Below are positions 1 to 8,022 of a DNA stretch of 64,000 bases, one piece after another (position 1 is the stretch's first letter; each line of letters begins with the position of its first letter). The notes below the pieces were generated by a model that was not told the origin of the DNA, did not search any database, and saw nothing but the letters and a program-made list of their open reading frames with translations. The position numbers and the translations under genes are program-made. The stretch lies in NCBI RefSeq assembly GCF_023072595.1, contig NZ_JALLGK010000008.1, positions 62,001 to 126,000 of the forward strand. The letters run 5' to 3'. Source of the DNA: Streptomyces sp. XM4193 (GTDB lineage: Bacteria; Actinomycetota; Actinomycetes; Streptomycetales; Streptomycetaceae).

Positions 1-896
1 CCGCCCCTCGCGTGCCAGCCGGTGTCGGCGTCGCGCACCATCTGGGTGACCTCCCCGTCCTGGGAGCGGATCACGTAGTGCGCGCTGACCTGGGCCTCGG
101 GGTTCTGGAACCAGCTGATGGTGCCGGCGTACGAGCCCTGGGTGACGTGGACGACGACCGTGGAGATCGCGGCCGTACGGCCCTTGGTGTAGTTGCCGGC
201 GTTGGCCGGGACCCAGGCGGCGGGCGGGTAGTCCTCGCTCGCGGCGCCCGCGCCGTGCGGACGCACGTCGGCCAGTTCACCGCGCTCGGGGCTGACCTCG
301 CGCGGGGTGACGGTGACCTTCTCGCCGCCCTGGACCTTCGCGCTGATGCCGTCGGAGAGCAGCTCGTAGACGGTGTCAGCGTAGAGGCGGGCCGTCGAGT
401 CGTCCTTGGCGCCGCCGTAACGGGCCACGGAGGTGTACCAGTTGTGGACGCCGTCGCGCTCCTCGGCCTCCAGGCCCTGGGCGTCCGCGTAGTCGCGCAG
501 CACGGCGGCGGCGCCGAGGATGTTCGCCTCGCTCTCGCCCCGGAGGTCGGCGAGCGGTTCGCCGGTGAGGTCTGCGGCCTCGTTCAGCGTGGTGTGGCCG
601 GGGTTGCCGACCAGGTGCATGACGCCGTAGCCGTTGGCGTGGCTGGGCTTGCCGTCGTGGTCGTTGAGCCGGGTCTCGCCGTAGCCGACCGCGACCAGCA
701 GATCGCGCGGCACGTCGTACTTCTCCGCCGCGTCGGTGAAGGCGGCGGCCAGGGTCCCGCGTTCGGAACCGGTTTCGGCGGGGGCGGCGCCGGCCAGGTT
801 TCCGGTGGCGACCAGCGCGGTGGCGGCCAGACCGCCGAGGACCGGGATGACCACTCGCTTCCTCAGCGAGGGGGTGCGCACGGTGCGTCGTGACAT
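1..896 (-). CDS. Secreted N-acetylmuramoyl-L-alanine amidase, C-terminus cut by window edge
   Basis: Partial gene; 298 codons are visible and the 3' part lies left of the window. Residues 1-40 form a basic, hydrophobic export signal ending near AGAAPA. Residues about 48-200 look like a lysozyme-like or transglycosylase-like helical region (GYGETRL, NGYGVMHLVGN). Near residue 245 an Amidase_2 (T7-lysozyme-like) domain begins: H250 in VVVHVTQGS would be the first zinc ligand, followed by AHYVIRSQDGE and WHARG. Such enzymes cleave the amide between MurNAc and the stem peptide outside the cell. The ATG is preceded by GGAGGAG at good spacing. It is monocistronic as far as seen and converges with nothing visible. 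The identification as amidase is firm; the role of the N-terminal region is inferred. Confidence 0.85.
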   Translation of the reverse strand, partial: MSRRTVRTPSLRKRVVIPVLGGLAATALVATGNLAGAAPAETGSERGTLAAAFTDAAEKYDVPRDLLVAVGYGETRLNDHDGKPSHANGYGVMHLVGNPGHTTLNEAADLTGEPLADLRGESEANILGAAAVLRDYADAQGLEAEERDGVHNWYTSVARYGGAKDDSTARLYADTVYELLSDGISAKVQGGEKVTVTPREVSPERGELADVRPHGAGAASEDYPPAAWVPANAGNYTKGRTAAISTVVVHVTQGSYAGTISWFQNPEAQVSAHYVIRSQDGEVTQMVRDADTGWHARG

Positions 897-979
897 GTCT
901 CCTCCGTTTTCCACTCGGGGCCGACGGCGCAACCTGCGGACGGTTTACGCGCGTTGACCACTACGACGGTGCGGGCAGC

Positions 980-993
980 GACGTGTACACGTC
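980..993. promoter_or_regulatory. 14-bp perfect palindrome upstream of the amidase gene
   Basis: GACGTGTACACGTC is its own reverse complement. It lies about 84 bp upstream of the amidase ATG, where an operator would be expected. The binding protein is unknown. Confidence 0.35.
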
Positions 994-1074
994 AACCATT
1001 GGTGCAGAAAACACGGGAGTGGCGACGGGGCACCGGGGGGGGGCCGACGGCACGGGCGGAGCCCGGCGCGCCAC

Positions 1075-1998
1075 TCAGACAAGCACAGCGGCGATCACCA
1101 GCAGCGCAGGCACGGACAGGATCGTCGAGACGAAGATGGAGTCCCGCGCCAACAGCACCCCGGTGCCGTAGCGGCTGGCGTGCACGAAGATGTTCTGCGC
1201 GGTCGGCAGCGCCGCGATCACCGTCACCGCCAGCACGCCGGCCTGGTCGAGATCGAGCGCGTAGCGTGCCAGCAGGAAGGCGACGAGCGGCTGCATCACC
1301 ACCTTCAGCAGCACGATGACCGCCACCTCGGGCGCGTGGGTACCGCGTCCGGGCAGCGGGCCCAGCCGCAGCGATATCCCGTACGCGATCAGCATCGCCG
1401 GGATCGCCATCCCCGCCACCAGCGTGAGCGGGTCCTGGACCGGGGCCGGGAGACTCAGATCCAGTACCGAGAGCAGCACACCGATCGCCGAACCGATCAG
1501 CAGCGGGTTGGTCAGCGGCCGGCGCACGATCGTCCGCCAGGAGTGCGGCCCCTCGCTGGTGGCGATGTCCAGCACCGTCAGGCCCAGCGGCTGCATCAGC
1601 AGCAGCTGGATGAGGAGCATCGGCGCGATGAGCGCGGCGTCGCCGAGCACGTAACCGGCGATCGGCAGCCCGAGGTTGCCCGCGTTCACGTACGCGGCGG
1701 AGAACGCGCCGATCGTCGTCTCGGCCGCGTTCCGCTTCCACACCAGACGGGCCAGCAGGATCTGCGCCACCCCGACCACCAGCACGCTCCCGATGGAGGC
1801 CAGCAGCGGCGCGGAGAGGACGTCGGAGATGTCGGTGTCGGCCAGCACCGTGACCAGCAGGGCGGGGCTGGCGACGTAGAACGCCAGGCGGGACAGGAGG
1901 TGTTGCGCGCTCTCGTCCATCATCCGGATGTGAGCCAGCAGCCACCCGAGCGCGACGATCGAGCCGATCGTCGCGAAGCCGGTGAGCAGGCCGTTCAT
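1075..1998 (-). CDS. AEC-family (auxin efflux carrier-like) transporter
   Basis: A 307-residue integral membrane protein with about ten hydrophobic segments spread over its whole length (for example residues 1-25, 33-52, 60-85, 110-130, 165-185, 220-240, 285-307). Sequence features such as AAYVNAGNLGLPIAGYVLGD and AIPAMLIAYGISL fit the PF03547 membrane transport family. Family members carry organic acids or other anions out of the cell, but the substrate cannot be told from sequence. The length is typical. The ATG is preceded only by a weak GGCGGGGGC. It stands alone, divergent from the aldo/keto reductase gene across 300 bp. Confidence 0.85.
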   Translation of the reverse strand: MNGLLTGFATIGSIVALGWLLAHIRMMDESAQHLLSRLAFYVASPALLVTVLADTDISDVLSAPLLASIGSVLVVGVAQILLARLVWKRNAAETTIGAFSAAYVNAGNLGLPIAGYVLGDAALIAPMLLIQLLLMQPLGLTVLDIATSEGPHSWRTIVRRPLTNPLLIGSAIGVLLSVLDLSLPAPVQDPLTLVAGMAIPAMLIAYGISLRLGPLPGRGTHAPEVAVIVLLKVVMQPLVAFLLARYALDLDQAGVLAVTVIAALPTAQNIFVHASRYGTGVLLARDSIFVSTILSVPALLVIAAVLV

Positions 1999-2298
1999 CG
2001 CGCCCCCGCCCGCGCCTCCGCCTGTCGCGGGCCGCCGTCAACATACCGCTCTTCCTGTTCACCCGTACCGGTGTCGCCGCGTCGCATGCGGCGATCCTCG
2101 CAGGCCGGGGCGGTCGGCCGTCGCCCGGGCGCACTGGGTGAGACAGGGCTCCGGCGGTGTTGGACGCCGCCGAGGCAGGCGCCATACGCTGCGGGGAGCG
2201 GACATCGGGCACGGGCACCCGTACCGGCGGACCACCGGCGGGCCCGCGCCCCACTCCGGCACCGACCCGCTGGCGCTCTCACCAGAAGGAAGCCCGAC
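1999..2298. other. Divergent intergenic region
   Basis: It separates the transporter from the reductase. A TACGCT hexamer near 2183 could be a -10 element for the rightward gene; no gene is visible. Confidence 0.3.
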
Positions 2299-3138
2299 GT
2301 GACCGAAGCAGCGACTCCCCCACCGAACATCACCCTCAACAACGGCGTCGAGATCCCCCAACTCGGCTTCGGCACCTACCAGATCGACCCGGCCACGACC
2401 GGGGACGTCGTGGGGGAAGCGCTGCGGATCGGCTACCGGCACATCGACACCGCTCAGCTCTACGGCAACGAGCGGGGCGTCGGCGAGGCCGTGCGTGCCA
2501 GCGGGCTGCCGCGCGAGGACGTCTTCGTCACCAGCAAGCTCGCCAACGACGCCCACGCCTACGACGACGCCATGCGCGCCTTCGACCGGACCCTCGCCGA
2601 CCTGGACATCGGCCATCTGGACCTCTTCCTCATCCACTGGCCGATGGCCGACTCGCCGGTCACCTACACCGAGACCTGGCGGGCGATGGAGGCCATGCAC
2701 CGCAGCGGTCGGGTCCGCGCGATCGGCGTGTCCAACTTCGAACCCGCCCATCTGGAACGACTGATGGACAGCAGCGACACCGTCCCGGCCGTCAACCAGA
2801 TCGAGGTGAACCCGTACCTCACCCAGCACACGGTCCGCGAGTTCAACAAGAAGCACGGCATCGCCACCGAGGCCTGGTCGCCCATCGCGCAGGGACGCTC
2901 GCTCGACGATCCGGCGATCACCGGCATCGCCGAGGAGCACGGACGCACCTCCGCCCAGGTCACACTGCGCTGGCACGTCCAGCGCGGGGACATCGTCTTC
3001 CCGAAGTCGACCACCCCGAGCCGGATGCGGGAGAACTTCGAGATCTTCGACTTCCAGCTCTCCCCCGACGAGATGGCGCTCATCGCCGCCCTCAACCGGG
3101 ACGAGCGCACCGGCCCGGCGCCGAGCGACATCAACTGA
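2299..3138 (+). CDS. Aldo/keto reductase (2,5-diketo-D-gluconate reductase-like)
   Basis: A 279-residue NADPH-dependent oxidoreductase of the AKR superfamily. The full catalytic tetrad is visible: Asp and Tyr in HIDTAQLYGN, Lys in VFVTSKL, His in FLIHWP. The (beta/alpha)8 markers LGFGTYQI, GVSNF and VNQIEVNPY are present, as is the C-terminal cofactor loop FPKSTTPSRMREN. Length is normal for the AKR5-like group. The GTG start is chosen because AAGGAAG lies just upstream and homology starts shortly after it. A strong hairpin follows the stop. It probably reduces small carbonyl compounds; the natural substrate is unknown. Confidence 0.9.
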   Translation: MTEAATPPPNITLNNGVEIPQLGFGTYQIDPATTGDVVGEALRIGYRHIDTAQLYGNERGVGEAVRASGLPREDVFVTSKLANDAHAYDDAMRAFDRTLADLDIGHLDLFLIHWPMADSPVTYTETWRAMEAMHRSGRVRAIGVSNFEPAHLERLMDSSDTVPAVNQIEVNPYLTQHTVREFNKKHGIATEAWSPIAQGRSLDDPAITGIAEEHGRTSAQVTLRWHVQRGDIVFPKSTTPSRMRENFEIFDFQLSPDEMALIAALNRDERTGPAPSDIN

Positions 3139-3168
3139 CAGCCGCACACGGGCCGTTCGACGGCCTTC

Positions 3169-3212
3169 GACGGCCTCCTCCGGGCGCGGCAGACGCCCCG
3201 GAGGAGGCCGTC
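3169..3212 (+). terminator. Hairpin terminator after aldo/keto reductase
   Basis: A 16-bp perfect stem: GACGGCCTCCTCCGGG at 3169-3184 pairs with 3197-3212, with a 12-nt loop. It lies 30 bp after the stop. There is no T-tract, as is common in Streptomyces. Confidence 0.75.
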
Positions 3213-3270
3213 GTCGTCCCCGGGGCCCGCTGTCGGGCCCGGCGCGCGAGTTCGGTGCGCGAGTTCGGTG

Positions 3271-3366
3271 CGGGGCGCGATCGCGTGTCTCGGCGCGTGA
3301 GTTCGGCGCCTGATGTCGGGGCGGGGCGCGATCGCGTTCCCGGGGGCGGTGGGACCCGATCGCGGC
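3271..3366. repeat. Repeated GGGGCGCGATCGCGT motif before the AraC gene
   Basis: CGGGGCGCGATCGCGT occurs at 3271-3286 and again at about 3322-3337, with a degenerate CCGATCGCGGC near 3356. The core CGCGATCGCG is a palindrome. Copies of GCGCGAGTTCGGTG flank it at 3243-3270. The block occupies the presumed promoter of the downstream regulator gene. Confidence 0.5.
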
Positions 3367-3436
3367 GGGCACGGTCTGTCGGGTGGCGCGGGCACGCTGC
3401 TCCCTAGCGTGGTCTCGAAAGGAAGGGCGGGCAGGG

Positions 3437-4312
3437 ATGCTGGAGCGACTGAACGAGGCCCTGGACCACATCGAGCAGCGGCTCGACCAGCCTCTGGACG
3501 TGCGTGAACTCTCGCGCATCGCGATGACCTCGGAGTACCACTTCCGCCGGATGTTCTCGGCGCTCGCCGGGCTGCCGCTCTCGGAGTACGTGCGGCGCCG
3601 CCGTCTGACCGTCGCGGGGGCCGAAGTGCTCGCGGGCGAACGGACGTTGCTGGACGTCGCCGTGCGGTACGGCTACGGATCGGGCGAGGCGTTCGCCCGG
3701 GCGTTCCGCGCCGTCCACGGGGTGGGCCCCGGCGAGGCGAGGCGTACCGGCGCGGCGCTGCAGTCCCAGCCACGGATGTCCTTCCGACTGATCATCGAAG
3801 GGAGCAGCAGCATGCGGTACCGCATCGTGGAGAAGGACGCGTTCCGGCTGGTGGGCCGGTCGGCCCGGGTCAGGCAGGTGCACGAGGGACTGAACCCGCA
3901 GATCGTCGCGTTCCTCCAGGGGCTCGGCCGCGAGACCCTGGACCGGATCGAGGCCCTTTCCGACGGCGAACCCACCGGCGCCGTCGCGGCGACGGTCAAC
4001 TTCGAGGACGAGCAGCGCCACGAGGGCACCGGGCTGGACTACCACCACTGCGCGGTCAGCTCCGCGCCGCCGCCGGAGGACATGACGGCCCTGGACATAC
4101 CCGCCGGGACGTGGGCGGTCTTCGAGTGCGGGGGCGAGTTCCCGGCCACGCTCCAGAACATGTGGCGCGACGTCTACACCCAGTGGTTCCCGTCGAACCC
4201 GTACGAGAGCAGACAGGGGCCCTCGCTGGTGCGCGTCGAGGAGTCGGAGGACGGCGAGACCGCGGAGTCCGAGCTGTGGATTCCGGTGGAGCGGACCACG
4301 TCCGCGGGCTGA
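3437..4312 (+). CDS. AraC-family regulator with GyrI-like effector-binding domain
   Basis: A 291-residue protein. Residues 1-105 form the double helix-turn-helix of AraC/XylS proteins (LDVRELSRIAMTSEYHFRRMF and LLDVAVRYGYGSGEAFARAF). Residues about 125-291 form a GyrI-like/SOUL-type ligand domain (SMRYRIVEKDAFRLVG, IPAGTWAVFECGGEFP, ELWIPV). DNA-binding domain first and ligand domain second is the Rob/TipA-like order, typical of sensors of small hydrophobic compounds. The ATG at 3437 follows GGGCAGGG and gives the complete HTH. It may control itself or the preceding reductase; that is inference. Confidence 0.85.
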   Translation: MLERLNEALDHIEQRLDQPLDVRELSRIAMTSEYHFRRMFSALAGLPLSEYVRRRRLTVAGAEVLAGERTLLDVAVRYGYGSGEAFARAFRAVHGVGPGEARRTGAALQSQPRMSFRLIIEGSSSMRYRIVEKDAFRLVGRSARVRQVHEGLNPQIVAFLQGLGRETLDRIEALSDGEPTGAVAATVNFEDEQRHEGTGLDYHHCAVSSAPPPEDMTALDIPAGTWAVFECGGEFPATLQNMWRDVYTQWFPSNPYESRQGPSLVRVEESEDGETAESELWIPVERTTSAG

Positions 4313-4358
4313 ACCCCGGTCCCGCACACGGGAGTCGGGCGTGGGAGGGCGCGGGGCG

Positions 4359-4997
4359 TTACGACGCAGGGGCGTTACGGCCGTCGGGAGCATTACGGCC
4401 GTCGGGGGTCCGGGAGGCGGGGGTGCGTTCCGCACCGGCGAGCACCGCGGCGGCCGTGGCCCGGGCGTCGTCCGCCGCCCCCGGGTTGCTCTGGACGGAG
4501 CCGACGGTGATCGCCCCGTCGAGGAGCACGACCAGTTGCGAGGTGACGGTCTCGACGTCGCACACCCCGGCGTTCCCCACCAGCGAGGCGATGAACTCCC
4601 GCAGCCTGCGCTTGTGCTGGAGGACTACGGTGGCCACGACCTCGCTGCCCGGGCCGAGTTCGCCGAAGGCGTTGTTGAACGCGCAGCCGCGGAAGCCCGG
4701 TTGGGCGAGCACGCCGCGCAGCCAGACGTAGATGCCGAGCACCTTCTCGTCGGCGTCCGGCAGTTCGTCCACGAATTCGGCGAGCGAGGCGCGGGCGTCG
4801 CGATCGCGTCTGCGCAGATACGCCTCCACCAGCGCGGCCTTGGAGGGATAGCACTGGTACAGGCGTTTCAGCGACACCTCGGCGGTGTCTCTGATCCGGT
4901 CCATTCCGACGGCCTGGATGCCGTGGGCGTAGAAGAGGCCGTCCGCGGCGTCGAGGATGCGCAACGCGGTGCCGGAGTCGGTGGGTGCACTGCTCAC
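4359..4997 (-). CDS. TetR/AcrR-family transcriptional regulator
   Basis: 212 residues. The N-terminal HTH spans about residues 10-55 (ILDAADGLFYAHGIQAVGMDRI and VSLKRLYQCYPSKAALVEAYL, with the Y-x-x-F/Y-x-x-K motif). The rest is a helical ligand/dimerisation domain (WLRGVLAQPGFRGCAFNNAFGE), resembling the group that senses electrophiles or thiol stress through a Cys in this loop. The extreme C-terminus carries a PDGRNA direct repeat. The GTG start has GGGGGAG upstream. A near-perfect inverted repeat upstream is its likely operator. No adjacent target gene is seen on the other side of that operator. Confidence 0.85.
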   Translation of the reverse strand: MSSAPTDSGTALRILDAADGLFYAHGIQAVGMDRIRDTAEVSLKRLYQCYPSKAALVEAYLRRRDRDARASLAEFVDELPDADEKVLGIYVWLRGVLAQPGFRGCAFNNAFGELGPGSEVVATVVLQHKRRLREFIASLVGNAGVCDVETVTSQLVVLLDGAITVGSVQSNPGAADDARATAAAVLAGAERTPASRTPDGRNAPDGRNAPAS

Positions 4998-5750
4998 GAT
5001 CGGCTCTCCCCCGTCCCGGTGGCTCCCCGATCCCCTTCTTGAGAACCGGAGTTGCCGACGGTACGGTACTACATGGAGAACGGTCGTTCTCCATGGGTTG
5101 CCCCCGCCTCGCAGGCGAGAGGAGCAGGTGGATCACCGGACGCCCGGCGGGGGGAACCGGACGTCCTTCCACCTGCCCGGGGCGCCCGGCCGCCGCCCGG
5201 AGGTGCGCACAGGGGAGGTGCGCAGACCTCCGGGCGAGCGGACCCGGACCGGGCCACGCGGATGCGCGCACCCCATGCCCGCTCGCCGCGACCACAGCAC
5301 GCCCCCGCACACCCCCGCCCGACCGCGCACACCGGCCATGAGCCCCGCCGCGCACGCCCCGCGCACTCCGCCGCACGCGACCCGCACATCCTCGGAGTTC
5401 GCGCGCATTCCCCTCAATTCTTCTCGCGCCGGCGCTTTTCGCCGCCCATTCGCTCCAAGAGGCCACCACGCGCCGGGCTTTACCTCCACCAGTGGTTCAA
5501 CCAACGGAAATCCGGCCCGATTCGGTCTGCTACGCGGCTAATAGCCGGGCCGCTTTGTTTCAGGGAGCCAAGAAATCAGGGACATTTGTCCTTGCAGGGT
5601 TGTCGCGTACATGGCTCGCTGCTTCGCTGGCTGGTGCGCGGCTCGTACGCACCCCGCCGGCGTCGGCAGAATCGGCGCGCCCCCACACGGCGAAAGCGCA
5701 ACGAAACACCGCGCGAAGGTGACACAACGCCGAAGAATTGGGAGAGCCGA
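4998..5750. other. Long non-coding region between tetR and the M23 gene
   Basis: It contains the TetR operator at its left end, a GC-rich stretch without a credible reading frame, and from about 5400 a clearly less GC-rich part leading to the M23 gene. Within that part GGAAA at 5506-5510 and TCT at 5526-5528 resemble an ECF (SigE-like) promoter, 15 bp apart. I looked for a ydaO/c-di-AMP riboswitch, common before Streptomyces wall hydrolases, and saw no match to its conserved core. Confidence 0.4.
5072..5095. promoter_or_regulatory. Probable TetR operator
   Basis: CATGGAGAACG (5072-5082) and CGTTCTCCATG (5085-5095) are perfect inverted arms of 11 bp around a GT spacer, about 75 bp upstream of the tetR start. 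Confidence 0.7.
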
Positions 5751-6272
5751 ATGCACTTCCCCACAGTGCTCCGAGGCAACAGTGTCCGACGCCGAGTTGT
5801 GGCCGCCGGAGTGGCAGCCGGTTGTGCGGCACTCACCCTGACGGCCGCGGGCCCCGCCTCGGCCGCCGAACCCGCTGCCTTCGAGGCCGCCTGCCCCGCG
5901 GCCGGTGTCATCAGCCAGGGCCACCACAGCGGCCACGACGGTGTCGACATCGCCAACGAGCTCGGCACCCCGCTGCACGCAGCGGGCCCCGGAGAGGTCA
6001 CCCACTCCGGCGAGGCGTCCGGCTACGGCCAGTGGATCCGCATCCTGCACCCCGACGGTTCGGTCACCGAGTACGGGCACATGTACGAGCGCTTCGTGCA
6101 GGTCGGCGACCAGGTGCAGGCGGGACAGCACATCGCCTCCATGGGCTCGGAGGGCCAGTCCACCGGACCGCATCTGCACTTCGAGGTGCACCTCGACGGC
6201 GGGTTCGGCTTCGGCGAGGACCCCGTTCCCTACCTCGGCGACCGCGGCGTACCGCTCCCCTGCACGCCCTGA
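5751..6272 (+). CDS. Secreted M23 (LytM-type) peptidoglycan endopeptidase
   Basis: A 173-residue exported zinc metallopeptidase. Residues 1-39 are a Sec signal (RRRVVAAG, hydrophobic core, ASAAEPA cleavage site). The catalytic domain follows directly: H62 and D66 in GHDGVDIAN, and H141/H143 in HLHFEVH, are the zinc ligands and catalytic His of the LytM/lysostaphin family. It therefore consists of little more than the catalytic domain and has no LysM or SH3 wall-binding part. The ATG follows GGGAGAG. It is followed within 160 bp by a Tat-exported amidase on the same strand, and one terminator follows both, so they probably work together in wall turnover. Confidence 0.92.
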   Translation: MHFPTVLRGNSVRRRVVAAGVAAGCAALTLTAAGPASAAEPAAFEAACPAAGVISQGHHSGHDGVDIANELGTPLHAAGPGEVTHSGEASGYGQWIRILHPDGSVTEYGHMYERFVQVGDQVQAGQHIASMGSEGQSTGPHLHFEVHLDGGFGFGEDPVPYLGDRGVPLPCTP

Positions 6273-6430
6273 CTCCGAGTCCGCCGGACCTGCGACCGGT
6301 GGCCGACCGCCCGCCCCACACGGGTGGTTGACGCCGCGCACCGCGCCCGGCCCGCATCCCGACCTCCGGAACCGTCCCGGTCCCGGACCCCCGTCCCCGG
6401 AACTTCCCCCCACTTCTCAGGGAGACCTCC

Positions 6431-7531
6431 ATGAGCTCAGGCTTCAACCGCAGAGCCCTGATCCGCGGCGGCATCGGCGCCACCGCCGCCGCCGGTGTCG
6501 GCCTCGGCATCCCGCACCTCGCCTCGGCCGGCCAGTCCGACAAGGCGCCCGCACCGGCGAAGAAGGCGGCAGGCGCCAAGGCGGCACCCGAGCCCCGCAT
6601 CCACAGCACCGCCGAGTGGGGCGCACGCCCGCCGAACGGCCAGATCGACATCCTGGACCGCACACCGCTCCACATCGTCGTCCACCACACCGCGGAGCCC
6701 GGCAACAGCGAGGACTACTCGCTGGAGCACGCGAAGAAGATCTGCCGCGACATCCAGAACTTCCACATGGACGGCCAGGGTTGGGGCGACAGCGGCCAGC
6801 AGTTCACCAACAGCCGCGGCGGCCACATCCTGGAAGGCCGTCACCACAGCCTCGATTCGGTGCGGGCCGGCAACAAGCACGTGGTGGGCGCCAACGTCGG
6901 CGGCCACAACAGCGATGTGATCGGCATCGAGAACGAGGGCATCTACGTCGACGTCGACGTGCCGCAGGCCCTGTGGGACTCGCTGGTCGACCTGGTCGCC
7001 TGGATCGCGGTGCGCTACAGCCGCCCGGTCAGCGACATCATGGGCCACCGCGACTTCAACTCCACCGAGTGCCCCGGCACCGTCCTCTACGGCCGGCTCC
7101 AGGAACTGCGCGACGCCGTCGCGGGTGCGATCGGTGTGGCAAGGGTGACCGCCCCCGACGTCTGGCCGCTGCTGCGCCCGGACGCCGTCAACGCCCAGGT
7201 GCGCGCGGCCCAGCACCTGCTGCGCGCCAAGGGGTTCAACGACGTCGGGACCACCGGCGTCTTCGACGCGGCGACCAAGCGTGCGGTCGTACGGCTGACC
7301 GAGACGCACAGCATCGAGCAGCACACCTGCTCCGCGGCGTACCACTCCACGACCGACGAGACGGGCTACCTCGGCTCCGACATCTGGCCGTTGATCACTC
7401 CGAAGGTCGCCCCCGGCGACAACAAGGACGTCGCCGCGGCGGTGGAGACGATGCGCCGCGCCGGTGCGAAGCACACCCTCAGCGGCCGGGAGTCGCTCAG
7501 CAGCACCGACTGGAAGCGGCTGCTGGCCTGA
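6431..7531 (+). CDS. Tat-exported N-acetylmuramoyl-L-alanine amidase / PGRP-like protein
   Basis: 366 residues. Twin-arginine signal in residues 1-34 (FNRRALIRGG, hydrophobic stretch, HLASAG). Residues 55-225 form a PGRP/Amidase_2 domain: AEWGARPP, H85-H86 in IVVHHTAEP, GIENEG, and H206 with C214 in GHRDFNSTECPG as zinc ligands. The usual Tyr of the IGYNF motif is replaced: DSGQQFTNSRGG has Gln at 123-124. C-terminal residues about 235-366 look like a peptidoglycan-binding fold (VNAQVRAAQHLLRAKGF). The ATG follows GGGAGACCTCC. A strong terminator follows. Wall binding or cleavage is certain in general; actual catalysis is less so. Confidence 0.9.
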   Translation: MSSGFNRRALIRGGIGATAAAGVGLGIPHLASAGQSDKAPAPAKKAAGAKAAPEPRIHSTAEWGARPPNGQIDILDRTPLHIVVHHTAEPGNSEDYSLEHAKKICRDIQNFHMDGQGWGDSGQQFTNSRGGHILEGRHHSLDSVRAGNKHVVGANVGGHNSDVIGIENEGIYVDVDVPQALWDSLVDLVAWIAVRYSRPVSDIMGHRDFNSTECPGTVLYGRLQELRDAVAGAIGVARVTAPDVWPLLRPDAVNAQVRAAQHLLRAKGFNDVGTTGVFDAATKRAVVRLTETHSIEQHTCSAAYHSTTDETGYLGSDIWPLITPKVAPGDNKDVAAAVETMRRAGAKHTLSGRESLSSTDWKRLLA

Positions 7532-7580
7532 GGCGAACCGACGTCGGCAACCGCGAACCGGAACCGGTGAACGGCTGATC

Positions 7581-7613
7581 GGGGCCTGTGGTCAAAAACT
7601 GACCACAGGCCCC
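7581..7613 (+). terminator. Strong hairpin terminator after the amidase gene
   Basis: GGGGCCTGTGGTCA (7581-7594) pairs perfectly with TGACCACAGGCCCC (7600-7613) around a five-base AAAAC loop. Note that both arms also contain DnaA-box-like sequence. Confidence 0.85.
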
Positions 7614-7847
7614 GCCCCCTCTCCACAAGCCTCCCCAACCATCCACACGCTGTGGTCAATCCTTGGCCACACGCGCCCGATCTCCGCCGCCGTGGCGGCC
7701 GTTTTGTCCACAGACCCGCGGTACGTGCTGCACAGCCGCCTTCCGGAGCCCACCGGTCGCCGTACGCCCGGGACCGAGCGCTGTTACGCCGTCCGGAGCC
7801 CGCCGTCCACAGTGCGCCACCGGGCGCCGTAGGCCGTGGTGTCCACA
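7587..7847. other. Cluster of nine DnaA-box-like 9-mers
   Basis: In 260 non-coding bp I count TTGACCACA (minus, 7587-7595), CTGACCACA (7599-7607), CTCTCCACA (7619-7627), CCATCCACA (7639-7647), TTGACCACA (minus, 7651-7659), TTGGCCACA (7663-7671), TTGTCCACA (7704-7712, exact Streptomyces DnaA-box consensus), CCGTCCACA (7803-7811) and GTGTCCACA (7839-7847). The two outermost left boxes coincide with the terminator stem. No dnaA, dnaN or plasmid rep gene is adjacent, so this is not oriC. Binding is not proven. Confidence 0.5.
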
Positions 7848-8022
7848 GCCGCGGACCGCCGGCAGAGGTGCTCGGCGACCGCAACACCCCGAACGGAAAT
7901 CCGTTTCCGGACGTCAGCCTGCGTCCTCTCCCGGCCCTTCGTACGAGGGGTTCCGGTCGGCCACTCACTGTGATGGGGTGTGGTGTCATCAGGCTTGCTC
8001 ACGACGATGTGAGGGTGTGGCC

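Noticed and set aside
5460..5750. ydaO (c-di-AMP) riboswitch before the M23 gene
   Set aside because: None of the conserved core segments could be aligned.
5052..6272. 406-codon frame running into the M23 gene
   Set aside because: The first 230 codons are Pro/Arg-rich without start signals; the ATG at 5751 with signal peptide is the true start.
7532..8022. Chromosomal or plasmid origin of replication
   Set aside because: DnaA-box-like motifs are present, but there is no dnaA, dnaN, gyrB, parAB or rep gene nearby.
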